17,897 nt of DNA from Phycisphaerales bacterium (GTDB lineage: Bacteria > Planctomycetota > Phycisphaerae > Tepidisphaerales > Tepidisphaeraceae), in the NCBI GenBank assembly GCA_003153655.1, contig PMAK01000254.1, forward strand, positions 7,942 through 25,838. The letters run 5' to 3'. Positions 8,389 through 15,107 of the stretch are shown here, piece after piece. The position numbers were made by a program, and so were the translations under genes. The notes under the pieces are model-generated. The model searched no databases. It was given only the letters and a program-made list of their open reading frames with translations, and was not told the DNA's origin. Numbering within the stretch: position 1 is the first letter of the stretch; each line of letters opens with the position of its first letter.

Positions 8389-8871
8389 ATGCGAATTGTT
8401 GGAATCGATCCTGGGCTGCTGATCACCGGCTACGGCGTGGTGGATTTTGGCGTGCGTCAGCCGAAGCTGGTGGATGGGGGCGTGTTTCGCTTTCTTGCAA
8501 AGACATCTCTGGCGCATCGTCTTGTGGAGTTGGAAAGGGAACTGAGTGAGCTGCTTGATGAACATAAGCCGGATATTTGCGCGGTTGAGCAGTTGTATGC
8601 GCATTACAAACATCCGCGGACTGCGATATTGATGGGGCATGCGCGCGGGGTGATTCTTTTGGCTGCACAGCGTCGCGGGATTCGGCTTGAACAATATTCG
8701 GCGAATCGAATCAAGAAATCGGTCATGGGTCATGGGCACGCCGGTAAGATGCAGATCCAGCGGGCGATTCAGCAGATTTTCAGCTTGCCATCGCTGCCCG
8801 AGCCGGCGGATGTGGCGGATGCGTTGGCGGTGGCGCTTTGCTGCGGGAGATTCATTGCGGATCGAGGATGA
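8389..8871 (+). CDS. ruvC: Crossover junction endodeoxyribonuclease RuvC
   Basis: A 160-residue Holliday-junction resolvase. It acts as a dimer that cuts two opposed strands of four-way junctions during recombinational repair, normally with the RuvAB branch-migration motor. All four metal-binding acids are visible: Asp7 in GIDPG, Glu67 in A-V-E-Q-L-Y, and Asp141 and Asp144 in A-D-V-A-D-A. The G-H-A-R-G block (84-88) and the K-K-S-V-x-G segment (109-114) are also typical. Length is at the short end for RuvC but nothing is missing. It begins 3 bases after GT41 copy 2 and ends in an ATGA overlap with the acetyltransferase. ruvA and ruvB are not in the window, so it is separated from its usual partners and sits inside a glycosyltransferase operon. 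Confidence 0.95.
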   Translation: MRIVGIDPGLLITGYGVVDFGVRQPKLVDGGVFRFLAKTSLAHRLVELERELSELLDEHKPDICAVEQLYAHYKHPRTAILMGHARGVILLAAQRRGIRLEQYSANRIKKSVMGHGHAGKMQIQRAIQQIFSLPSLPEPADVADALAVALCCGRFIADRG

Positions 8872-9509
8872 AGGCGATGGCGATCAAGCTGGGAAATATC
8901 GTTTTGACGGGGCGGGATGTCGTGCTGCGTCCGCCAGTGCGCGGCGATGCGGAGGCGCTTGCGAAGGCGGCTTCGGAGTCGCGCGAGGAATATGGCTATA
9001 CGCCGGTGCCGGAGGGTCCGGACCGCGCCCGCGTCTACATTGACCACGCACTACGAATGCGCAAGGAGGGATTGCGATATCCCTTTGCGATCATTTATCT
9101 GGGGCGCATTGTCGGAAGCACTAGTTTTTGGGATGTGCAGCCGTGGAATTGGCCGGCGGGTTCGCCGATGCAGCGGCAGGATCGGCCGGATGTTTGCGAG
9201 ATTGGTTCGACGTGGCTGGCTGCTTCGGCGCAGCGGACGCGATGCAACACTGAGGCGAAATTTCTCCTGTTGTCACATGCGTTTGAAACGTGGGCGGTGC
9301 ATCGCGTGATGCTGCGGACGGATGCGCGCAATAGCCGGTCGCGCGCGGCGATCGAGCGGCTTGGCGTCAAATTTGAGGGGATTCACCGGGCAGATAAGCC
9401 GGCGGAGGATGGGAGTGTGCGGGATTCGGCGTTTTTTTCGATTGTCGCGGCGGAATGGTTGGGCGTTAAAGCTAAACTTGTTGAGAAGATGAGCAGGGGT
9501 GAGTTGTAA
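8868..9509 (+). CDS. GNAT-family N-acetyltransferase (RimJ/RimL-like)
   Basis: About 213 residues. The N-terminal strand (L-T-G-R-D-V-V-L-R-P-P) and the C-terminal block W-A-V-H-R-V-x-L-R-T-D, then A-R-N-S-R-S-R-A-A-I-E-R-L-G and E-G near the end, match the Acetyltransf_3/RimJ-RimL branch of GNAT enzymes, which move an acetyl group from acetyl-CoA to a protein N-terminus or small-molecule amine. The Q-R-T-R-x-N-T-E-A-K stretch is at the acetyl-CoA pyrophosphate loop. The start at 8868 overlaps the ruvC stop (ATGA). An ATG at 8877, with GAGG (8864-8867) 9 bases upstream, is an equally plausible start; an upstream TTG at 8838 would need a long overlap and is disfavoured. Substrate unknown. Last clear gene of the operon. 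Confidence 0.85.
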   Translation: MKAMAIKLGNIVLTGRDVVLRPPVRGDAEALAKAASESREEYGYTPVPEGPDRARVYIDHALRMRKEGLRYPFAIIYLGRIVGSTSFWDVQPWNWPAGSPMQRQDRPDVCEIGSTWLAASAQRTRCNTEAKFLLLSHAFETWAVHRVMLRTDARNSRSRAAIERLGVKFEGIHRADKPAEDGSVRDSAFFSIVAAEWLGVKAKLVEKMSRGEL

Positions 9510-9605
9510 ATGCCGGCGGTAAGGACAAAAGAAGATGTTCGGCCACGCAATGTGCCTGCCTATTGGGGTTCTGGCGGGCATTTTGCGGGCGGGCGGGGAA
9601 ATTGA
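9510..9605 (+). CDS. Possible 31-residue small protein
   Basis: An ATG lies immediately after the TAA of the acetyltransferase gene, with AGGGG (9495-9499) 10 bases upstream, and the frame stays open for 31 codons to TGA. The product starts MPAVRTKEDV and ends in a Gly-rich tail. No family is recognised. Position and ribosome-site spacing suit translational coupling to the previous gene. Length alone is not significant in GC-rich DNA, and part of the frame overlaps a G-rich run. Weak call. Confidence 0.25.
   Translation: MPAVRTKEDVRPRNVPAYWGSGGHFAGGRGN
9576..9598 (+). other. G-quadruplex-like run in intergenic DNA
   Basis: Four G-tracts (9576-9578, 9587-9589, 9591-9593, 9595-9598) are separated by loops of 8, 1 and 1 bases on the plus strand. 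The first loop is one base longer than the standard 7-base limit. It lies between the acetyltransferase and the IspD-like gene and could pause polymerase, but a chance run in G-rich DNA is possible. Confidence 0.45.
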
Positions 9606-9666
9606 ATGCGGGACATTTTGGAATGCATTTCTATTTGTGGAGATGAAAAAAGCCAGAGAATCCCGC

Positions 9667-9695
9667 TTGACCCATGCAACCTCTGTGAGAATGAT
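9667..9695 (+). promoter_or_regulatory. Candidate sigma-70 promoter for the IspD-like gene
   Basis: TTGACC (9667-9672; 5 of 6 to consensus) and AATGAT (9690-9695; 4 of 6) are separated by exactly 17 bases. The predicted start of transcription near 9702 leaves a leader of about 16 bases containing AGGGAG (9708-9713), 4 bases before the ATG at 9718. This supports a transcription unit separate from the upstream operon. Confidence 0.5.
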
Positions 9696-9717
9696 GCACT
9701 GACTGGCAGGGAGATTT

Positions 9718-10413
9718 ATGGCCCACTTTTCAGTCGTTCTTTTAACTGCTGTTCCGAGCGCCCTTGGCGGCGAAGGAGCTGGGGCTTTTGTTAAGGTGGA
9801 TGGCCGTGAATGCCTGCTGCGCAGCGTCGAAATGTTTCTTAACCGAGATAATGTCAAGCAGATTCAACTCGTCGTCGCCGGGGAGCAATTCGAGGAATCC
9901 AAGCGGAAATACGGAGCGCATCTCAGCTTCTCCGGCGTAAAGCTTATCGCGGGCGGCAGCAATTGGATGGACCAGCTTGCCGCCGCCGCGGAAAAAATCT
10001 CGGACGAATGCTCCCATGTCATCCTCCACGACGCGGCCCGTCCCGCGGTGGCATACGCAGATATCGACGCCATCATGTCCGAAGTTGAAAAGCACTCCGT
10101 CGTGGTCATGACTACGCCGGTTCGCGCCGGCTTGATCGAGACGGAAGACTCAGGCAAACCCGTCGCCTTTCGATCGTCCCAGCGGTTCGTGCAGGTGGTC
10201 ACGCCCTGGGTCTTCCGCAAGGATAAGTTCCTTGAGATGGGAAAAAACAAGCGAGATCCTATCGCCGCCGACGCGTGGCTAGTCCGATCTTCATCCCTGA
10301 ACATCCGCGTCGGCGCCTCCTCCGATGCCGCCCTGGCCAAGATCATGATCAACATGTTGCCCAAGCCGAAGATGAGGGCGTCGGACAACCCCTTCGAAGA
10401 AGCACAATGGTGA
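9718..10413 (+). CDS. Divergent IspD-like cytidylyltransferase
   Basis: A 231-residue protein that resembles IspD, the enzyme making CDP-methylerythritol in the MEP isoprenoid pathway. Family marks: H-D-A-A-R-P (104-109), V-K-V-D-G-R (25-30, with Lys26 at the place of the P-K-Q lysine), and the P-V-R / V-V-T-P-W-V-F segment (134-166). Several usual active-site parts are altered. The Gly-rich CTP loop A-A-G-x-G-x-R is replaced by T-A-V-P-S-A-L-G-G, the G-G-x-x-R-x-D-S-V motif by G-G-S-N-W-M-D-Q-L, and the N-I-K-V-T lysine loop is missing before the last helix. It may therefore be a paralog with another role, or inactive. AGGGAG precedes the ATG. It has weaker G bias than the upstream genes. 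TarI-like cytidylyltransferase is the alternative. Confidence 0.7.
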   Translation: MAHFSVVLLTAVPSALGGEGAGAFVKVDGRECLLRSVEMFLNRDNVKQIQLVVAGEQFEESKRKYGAHLSFSGVKLIAGGSNWMDQLAAAAEKISDECSHVILHDAARPAVAYADIDAIMSEVEKHSVVVMTTPVRAGLIETEDSGKPVAFRSSQRFVQVVTPWVFRKDKFLEMGKNKRDPIAADAWLVRSSSLNIRVGASSDAALAKIMINMLPKPKMRASDNPFEEAQW

Positions 10414-10458
10414 CGTGTCCTTTGGGGCGCCTCTTCTTTTTTTTGGAGAAACCGGCGG

Positions 10459-10797
10459 ATGAAAACAATCATTCTCCTTTTCATTTCAAACATCTTCATG
10501 ACCACCGCGTGGTATGGACACCTGAAATTTGAAAAGAGCGCCCTATGGAAAGTCATCCTCGTCAGTTGGCTGATCGCCTTCTTTGAATACTGCTTCCAAG
10601 TGCCGGCCAACCGCATCGGCAACCTTGAAGGATGGTCCGGCTATCAATTGAAGGTCGTGCAGGAAGCGATCACGCTTGTTGTATTCGTGGCGTTCGCCAC
10701 CATCTATCTCAAGGAAAAGCTTCAGTGGAATTACCTGCTTGGCTTTCTCCTGGTCATGGCCGGCGTGTTCTGCGTCTTCCACAAATGGACGGCCTAA
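10459..10797 (+). CDS. DUF486 / DMT-superfamily small membrane protein
   Basis: A 112-residue integral membrane protein with about four hydrophobic segments (near residues 3-18, 29-45, 67-83 and 91-107). Hallmarks of DUF486: S-N-I-F-M-T-T-A-W-Y-G-H-L-K near the start, F-E-Y-C-F-Q-V-P-A-N-R-I-G (42-54), and Q-L-K-V-V-Q-E-A-I-T-L. It is a minimal member of the drug/metabolite transporter superfamily; transport substrate and direction are unknown. GGAG (10445-10448) lies 10 bases upstream of the ATG. It follows the IspD-like gene by 45 bases and is probably co-transcribed with it. Its TAA overlaps the stop codon of the convergent glycosyltransferase gene. Confidence 0.88.
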   Translation: MKTIILLFISNIFMTTAWYGHLKFEKSALWKVILVSWLIAFFEYCFQVPANRIGNLEGWSGYQLKVVQEAITLVVFVAFATIYLKEKLQWNYLLGFLLVMAGVFCVFHKWTA

Positions 10798-13373
10798 AAC
10801 GCGCCGCACCACCGCCGCCAGACGTCTCGATACGCTGCTTCCATATCTTGCGCAAATGCCCGGCCATTCATGAGCGGCGAAGCACTCATCCGATCTCGAA
10901 GGGTGCGCCGAATCTCCGCCAGCCGCGGCAAATCAGCCGCCAGCCGAGCGGCGATCGACACGTACTCCTCTTCATTCCGCGCAATCATTTCCGGAAGGCC
11001 GACATTGGTGAGTAAGCTTACTCCGACGCGCGAAACATGAGCCTTCCCCGCAAGCGTCACAACCGGCACGCCCATCCACAAAGCTTCGCAGGTCGTCGTT
11101 GTCCCGTGGTATGGAAACGGATCCAAAGCCATGTCCGCCTGTCCGTAAGACCGAAAATGGTCGCCCCGCTCACTCTTCGGCCCAACAATTTCCAATCGTT
11201 GCGCCCCAATTCCGCGCGCATCAAAACTCTTGATCAAATGATCCCGAACAGCCGCCTCATCCAGCGACCGCTCTTTCATCAATAGCCGGGAATTCGGAAC
11301 CGCCATCAAAAGCGTCGCCCATAAATCCAATGTCCGGGGCGAGAGCTTCGCCAGCCGATTGAATGATCCAAAACAAATCGTCCCACTTTCACTTGCCGGG
11401 AGTGGCCCCACGTCCGGAACACCCTGAGGTTCAGCAAAGCACCAGTTGGTTTTCGGCAATCGAAGCAAAGTCTCGGAATGGAAATCTTCCGTCAATCCCG
11501 GCGGATCGGCCCATCCATCCGTCAGGCGAAAATCCATCGCAGCCAGTCCAGTGGTTCCAGGATGCCCTAGATAATTAATCTGCACCGGCGCCGGCTTGCG
11601 CGCAAAAACTAGCAGCCGGTTGCGAGCCGTATGGCCGGTCAAATCCACCAGAATGTCGATCCCATGCCCGCGAATCATCTCGGCCACGGATTCGTCGGAC
11701 TTTCCAACGATCTCGTGCCACTGATCCGCACAACCGCGCAGGATTGCCGTCGTCGAATCGGTATGCCAAACATCGCTGTAGCCGAAGATCTCAAATCGCT
11801 TATGGTCATGGTTGCGGAAGAGGGGATCAAGAAATTTGCTAACCGAATGCTCCCGAAAATCGCTGGAAACGTAACCAACCCGCAGCCTCCGTTCCGGATC
11901 GCGATTGTTGCCATGCGGCAAAATGGATTTTCGCAACGGCTCTCCGTGCCGCGTGTCCCACCGGCGCGCCTCGGCGAAAGTGGCCGCCCCATCATCGCCA
12001 TGCAGATAGTGAAGACTGAGCACCAGATTGCTGTGATTCGATGGACTGCTCGGCTCAAGATCGACCGCCTGGCGATATTCCGCCAAACTCTCCTCGATCC
12101 GCCCCATATTCATCAAAACAATCGCCAGATTATTATGCGGCGACGCATAGCCAGGCTCTATCGCCATTGCCCGCTGAAGCGCCGCCATCGCCTCATCGTT
12201 CGGCCCAATATCCTTCAGCACATTGCCAAGATTGTTGTAATGCTGTGCGTTTGGATCACTCGCAATCGCTCGCCTAAAAGCATCCACCGCCTCTTCCGGC
12301 CTTCCCGCTTCGTTCAGCACGAGCCCGAGATGATTCGCGGGCCGCGCATCTTCCGGCGTAAGCGCCTGGGCCCGGCGGATCGCATCAATCGCCTCACTTG
12401 ATCGCCCCAGATTGGTCAGCGCATCGCCAAGATTATTCCACGCCTCCGCATAATCAGGCTTGATCGCCACCGCTTTTTTCAGCACCTCAAGCCCTTCGTC
12501 AAACCGATGCAAGCTGAGCAAAATGACGCCGAGATTGTTGAATGCCCTGGCATATTCGGGGTCCAGCGCCACCGCCCGGCGATACGCCTCGATTGATTGC
12601 GATGCCTGCCCCAGCTTCTGATGCGCAATCCCCGCGTTGTAGTGAAAGAGTGCCTTTTTTGGCTGTAATTCCAGCGCACGCACATACGCCGCCAGCGCCT
12701 CCTCCGCGCGATCCAACGCAATGAGCGTATTGCCAAGACTGTTATGCCCATCAGCGAGATTCGGCTGAAGCTTTAGCGCGCGATTGCACGAAACCAGCGC
12801 TTCCTCCGCCTGCCCCAGGTCGGTCAGCACCGCTCCAATCCCCGCGTGCGCTTCAGCTAGATCGGGCTTAAGCACCAAGGCCCGACCAAAAGCCGCCCGG
12901 CCTTCCGGCAGCTTTCCCAACCCATGCAATATCTTACCCCGATTACAATGCGCCTCCGCAAAATCCGGCTTCGCCTTCACCGCCTGCTCAGCCGCATCGA
13001 GCGCCTCATCCAATCGATTCGCCCGCAGCGACGCAACCGCCAGATTGTTCAGAAATTCAACATTCCCCGGATCAAGCACGAGCGCGCCTTGATAAGCCGC
13101 CCGCGCCTCATCCAACTGCCCCTGCATCGTCAGCATCACCCCGAGGTTATTGTAAAAATCTTTAACCCTAGGATTGGCCGCGATGGCCCGGCGCAAAAGC
13201 TCGATCGCAACATCCACCTTCCCCAGCCGATGCGCGATCAATCCCAGCAATTGAATCGCATCCGCTTGCTGCGGCCGGTGGGCCAATATCTGCCGGCACT
13301 CTCCTTCCGCCTGCGCAAGCTGCCCCGCGTGAAACAATTGGAAGGCCCGCTGAATGGCCGGATCGGTCGCCAC
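10794..13373 (-). CDS. Large TPR-GT41 glycosyltransferase (about 13 TPRs), copy 3
   Basis: An 859-residue protein, the longest of the set. Residues 6-445 carry about 13 consecutive TPRs with repeated N-N-L-G / N-N-L-A on the inner helices, resembling the Asn ladder that lets human OGT grip peptide backbones. The GT41 domain (about 496-855) shows V-G-Y-V-S-S-D-F-R-E-H (His509), N-R-L-A-K (Lys676) and Y-H-G-T-T-T-T-C-E (755-763), which differs from the Y-N-G-G-[IV]-T-T-C of the plus-strand copies. It shares this subtype with the truncated gene at the right edge. Start chosen: GTG at 13373, since no in-frame ATG precedes it before the neighbour's stop. It has no Shine-Dalgarno and sits 6 bases after a TATAAT. 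Cytoplasmic. Donor and targets unknown. Confidence 0.9.
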   Translation of the reverse strand: MATDPAIQRAFQLFHAGQLAQAEGECRQILAHRPQQADAIQLLGLIAHRLGKVDVAIELLRRAIAANPRVKDFYNNLGVMLTMQGQLDEARAAYQGALVLDPGNVEFLNNLAVASLRANRLDEALDAAEQAVKAKPDFAEAHCNRGKILHGLGKLPEGRAAFGRALVLKPDLAEAHAGIGAVLTDLGQAEEALVSCNRALKLQPNLADGHNSLGNTLIALDRAEEALAAYVRALELQPKKALFHYNAGIAHQKLGQASQSIEAYRRAVALDPEYARAFNNLGVILLSLHRFDEGLEVLKKAVAIKPDYAEAWNNLGDALTNLGRSSEAIDAIRRAQALTPEDARPANHLGLVLNEAGRPEEAVDAFRRAIASDPNAQHYNNLGNVLKDIGPNDEAMAALQRAMAIEPGYASPHNNLAIVLMNMGRIEESLAEYRQAVDLEPSSPSNHSNLVLSLHYLHGDDGAATFAEARRWDTRHGEPLRKSILPHGNNRDPERRLRVGYVSSDFREHSVSKFLDPLFRNHDHKRFEIFGYSDVWHTDSTTAILRGCADQWHEIVGKSDESVAEMIRGHGIDILVDLTGHTARNRLLVFARKPAPVQINYLGHPGTTGLAAMDFRLTDGWADPPGLTEDFHSETLLRLPKTNWCFAEPQGVPDVGPLPASESGTICFGSFNRLAKLSPRTLDLWATLLMAVPNSRLLMKERSLDEAAVRDHLIKSFDARGIGAQRLEIVGPKSERGDHFRSYGQADMALDPFPYHGTTTTCEALWMGVPVVTLAGKAHVSRVGVSLLTNVGLPEMIARNEEEYVSIAARLAADLPRLAEIRRTLRDRMSASPLMNGRAFAQDMEAAYRDVWRRWCGAF

Positions 13374-13378
13374 GAGAT

Positions 13379-13391
13379 CATTATACGGCTA
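13379..13391 (-). promoter_or_regulatory. Conserved junction motif A with TATAAT, upstream of copy 3
   Basis: The minus strand reads TAGCCGTATAATG. TAG is the stop of copy 4, and TATAAT (13385-13380) ends 6 bases before the GTG start of copy 3. No -35-like hexamer is visible at 16-18 bases, and no Shine-Dalgarno is present. The same 13 bases occur at the other two junctions of this array. Confidence 0.5.
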
Positions 13392-15089
13392 CGCCCCGTC
13401 GCACCATCGCCGCCACACATTCCGGTATGCCGCCTCCACGTTCCGCGCAAAGCGTGGCGCATCCATCAGCGCTGAACTCCGCATCCGCTGCCGCAACGAT
13501 TTCCGCAACTCACCAAGTCGTGGGAGATCGCGTGCGAGCGTCACCGCGAGATCCACGTATTGCTCGGGGCTATACGCGATCAAATCGCCAAGCCCAACAT
13601 TACATAGAATACTTCGGCCGCCGCGTCCCACCGGCGTCTGGCCTGATAAAGCAATTACCGGAACCCCCATCCAGATCGTGTCGCAGGTCGTAATGCCGCC
13701 ACCATACGGAAACGGATCAAGCCCAACATCGATCTGGTGATAAGTCCGCATATACGGCTCCCACGGCTGCCGCTCGACGAACTCCACCCGATCGCGCGTA
13801 ATGCCTAGCCGACTCAACTGTCCATAGAACTCTTCACGCTGCTTACCCACCGGCGCAACCATCAACAGCCGCGATCCCTTCACACGTTTTAAAATCTCGC
13901 ACCACGCCTTCACCGCCAACCCGGAAATCTTCCCAAACTGATTCAAACAGCCAAACGTAATCCACCCATTTTCTTTAGCCGGCAGCGGCGATACCTCCGG
14001 CGCCTCCCCACCCGGCGCATAGCACCAATATGACTCCGGCAGCCGGATCGTCTGCTCGCTGTAACAACTCAAATCCGTCCCGGGCGGATCAAGATGCGGA
14101 TCGGAAAACCGGTAATGCATCCCCGTAATCCCGCTCGTTCCGCAATAACCGAGATAAGTCATCTGCACCGGCGCGGGAATCATCGCAAACACCCGGAGCC
14201 GATTCTTCGCGGTGTGCAATGACAGATCGACAAGCACATCGATCCTGTCCACGCGGATTTGTTCCGCCAGGTCGATATCGCTTAAAACCGCGACATCACG
14301 CCAATGCTGCGCCAGCCCGCGCAATTGTTCGGAAACCGAATCCATCATCCTGACGCCGCTATAGCAAAACACCTCAATCTGATTCCGATCATGGTCGCGC
14401 AGCAGCGGCAACAGATTCCACCCAACCACATGTTCGCGGAAATCCGCCGAAACATAACCCACCTTCAGCTTGCGATCCGCATCGCGATTATTGTCGTGAT
14501 GCCGAACCAGATGCCGCAGCGGATTTCCGTGCTGAGCATCCCATCGCCGCGCTTCTTGCAGAATCGCCTGGGCGTTGTACTCCGGCAGCAAATTCATCGC
14601 GAAAATCAGGTTGCTATGGGCGATTGCATAATCCGGCGCTGACGCCACCGCTTCACGAAATTCTTCGAGCGCCTCCTCCACCCGGCCCAGCGTCAGCATC
14701 ACATTTCCCAGATTATTGTGCGCTTTCGGGAAATCGGGCTTCAGCGCCAGCGCTTTGCGGCCGGCCTCAATTGCCTCATCCAATCGCCCCAGATTCCCCA
14801 GCGCAATCGCCAGATTGTTCTGACACTCCACCTGATTCGGCAAAAGCGCAAGCGACTTTTGAAACGCGACAACCGCCTCCCCCATCCGATTCAACTGGGA
14901 GAGCACAACTCCGACGTTGTAATAAGCTCCCGCGGAATTCGGCTTCAGTGCGGCCGCCTCGCGATACGACGCAAGCGCCTCCTCGCACCGCCCCCGGCTC
15001 ATTAGAATCCCTGCAAGCTGAAAGTGAAGTTCTCCCCGCCGCGGATTATCCGCAATCGCCTTGCGTATCATCTCCTCGTCCACCGACAT
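13389..15089 (-). CDS. TPR-GT41 glycosyltransferase with short TPR region, copy 4
   Basis: A 566-residue protein with only about four TPRs (residues 20-154), then the GT41 domain (about 207-562). Motifs: V-G-Y-V-S-A-D-F-R-E-H (His220), N-Q-F-G-K (Lys387) and Y-G-G-G-I-T-T-C-D (462-470). The first Gly replaces the Asn found in the same loop of copies 1, 2 and 5. It is most like copy 5 (shared W-E-P-Y-[MI]-R-T-Y, G-T-D-L, L-M-D-A-P-R-F near the end), so the two are probably sister duplicates. Start: ATG at 15089, 6 bases after a TATAAT in the junction motif, with no Shine-Dalgarno. The shorter TPR solenoid should give it a different or narrower substrate range. Confidence 0.9.
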   Translation of the reverse strand: MSVDEEMIRKAIADNPRRGELHFQLAGILMSRGRCEEALASYREAAALKPNSAGAYYNVGVVLSQLNRMGEAVVAFQKSLALLPNQVECQNNLAIALGNLGRLDEAIEAGRKALALKPDFPKAHNNLGNVMLTLGRVEEALEEFREAVASAPDYAIAHSNLIFAMNLLPEYNAQAILQEARRWDAQHGNPLRHLVRHHDNNRDADRKLKVGYVSADFREHVVGWNLLPLLRDHDRNQIEVFCYSGVRMMDSVSEQLRGLAQHWRDVAVLSDIDLAEQIRVDRIDVLVDLSLHTAKNRLRVFAMIPAPVQMTYLGYCGTSGITGMHYRFSDPHLDPPGTDLSCYSEQTIRLPESYWCYAPGGEAPEVSPLPAKENGWITFGCLNQFGKISGLAVKAWCEILKRVKGSRLLMVAPVGKQREEFYGQLSRLGITRDRVEFVERQPWEPYMRTYHQIDVGLDPFPYGGGITTCDTIWMGVPVIALSGQTPVGRGGRSILCNVGLGDLIAYSPEQYVDLAVTLARDLPRLGELRKSLRQRMRSSALMDAPRFARNVEAAYRNVWRRWCDGA

Positions 15090-15094
15090 GCCGC

Positions 15095-15107
15095 CATTAT
15101 ACGGCTA
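15095..15107 (-). promoter_or_regulatory. Conserved junction motif B with TATAAT, upstream of copy 4
   Basis: The minus strand reads TAGCCGTATAATG, identical to motif A. TAG ends copy 5; TATAAT (15101-15096) ends 6 bases before the ATG of copy 4. The spacing fits a transcription start at the ATG itself. No Shine-Dalgarno lies in the 15-base gap. Confidence 0.5.

Noticed and set aside
7438..8739. Minus-strand frame (433 codons) across GT41 copy 2 and ruvC
   Set aside because: It spans two unrelated real genes and is an antisense shadow.
8838..8867. Upstream TTG start for the GNAT gene
   Set aside because: It would force a 34-base overlap with ruvC and add residues outside the GNAT fold; ATG at 8868 (or 8877) fits better.
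9510..9717. dif (XerCD recombination) site at the skew switch
   Set aside because: I looked for a TTATGTTAA-like half site with its partner and saw none; terminus location remains only an inference from composition.
10414..10458. Possible terminator: GGCGCC palindrome followed by a T-run
   Set aside because: The palindrome is only 6 bases with no loop, and the T-run overlaps the leader of the DUF486 gene 20 bases before its start; too weak to call.
11631..12401. Plus-strand frame (256 codons) inside GT41 copy 3
   Set aside because: It lies antisense to conserved GT41 and TPR sequence, with no family motif.
12000..13300. Regularly spaced similar segments that could suggest a CRISPR or DNA repeat array
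   Set aside because: The period is about 102 bases (34 codons), imperfect and in frame; it encodes the TPR protein repeats.
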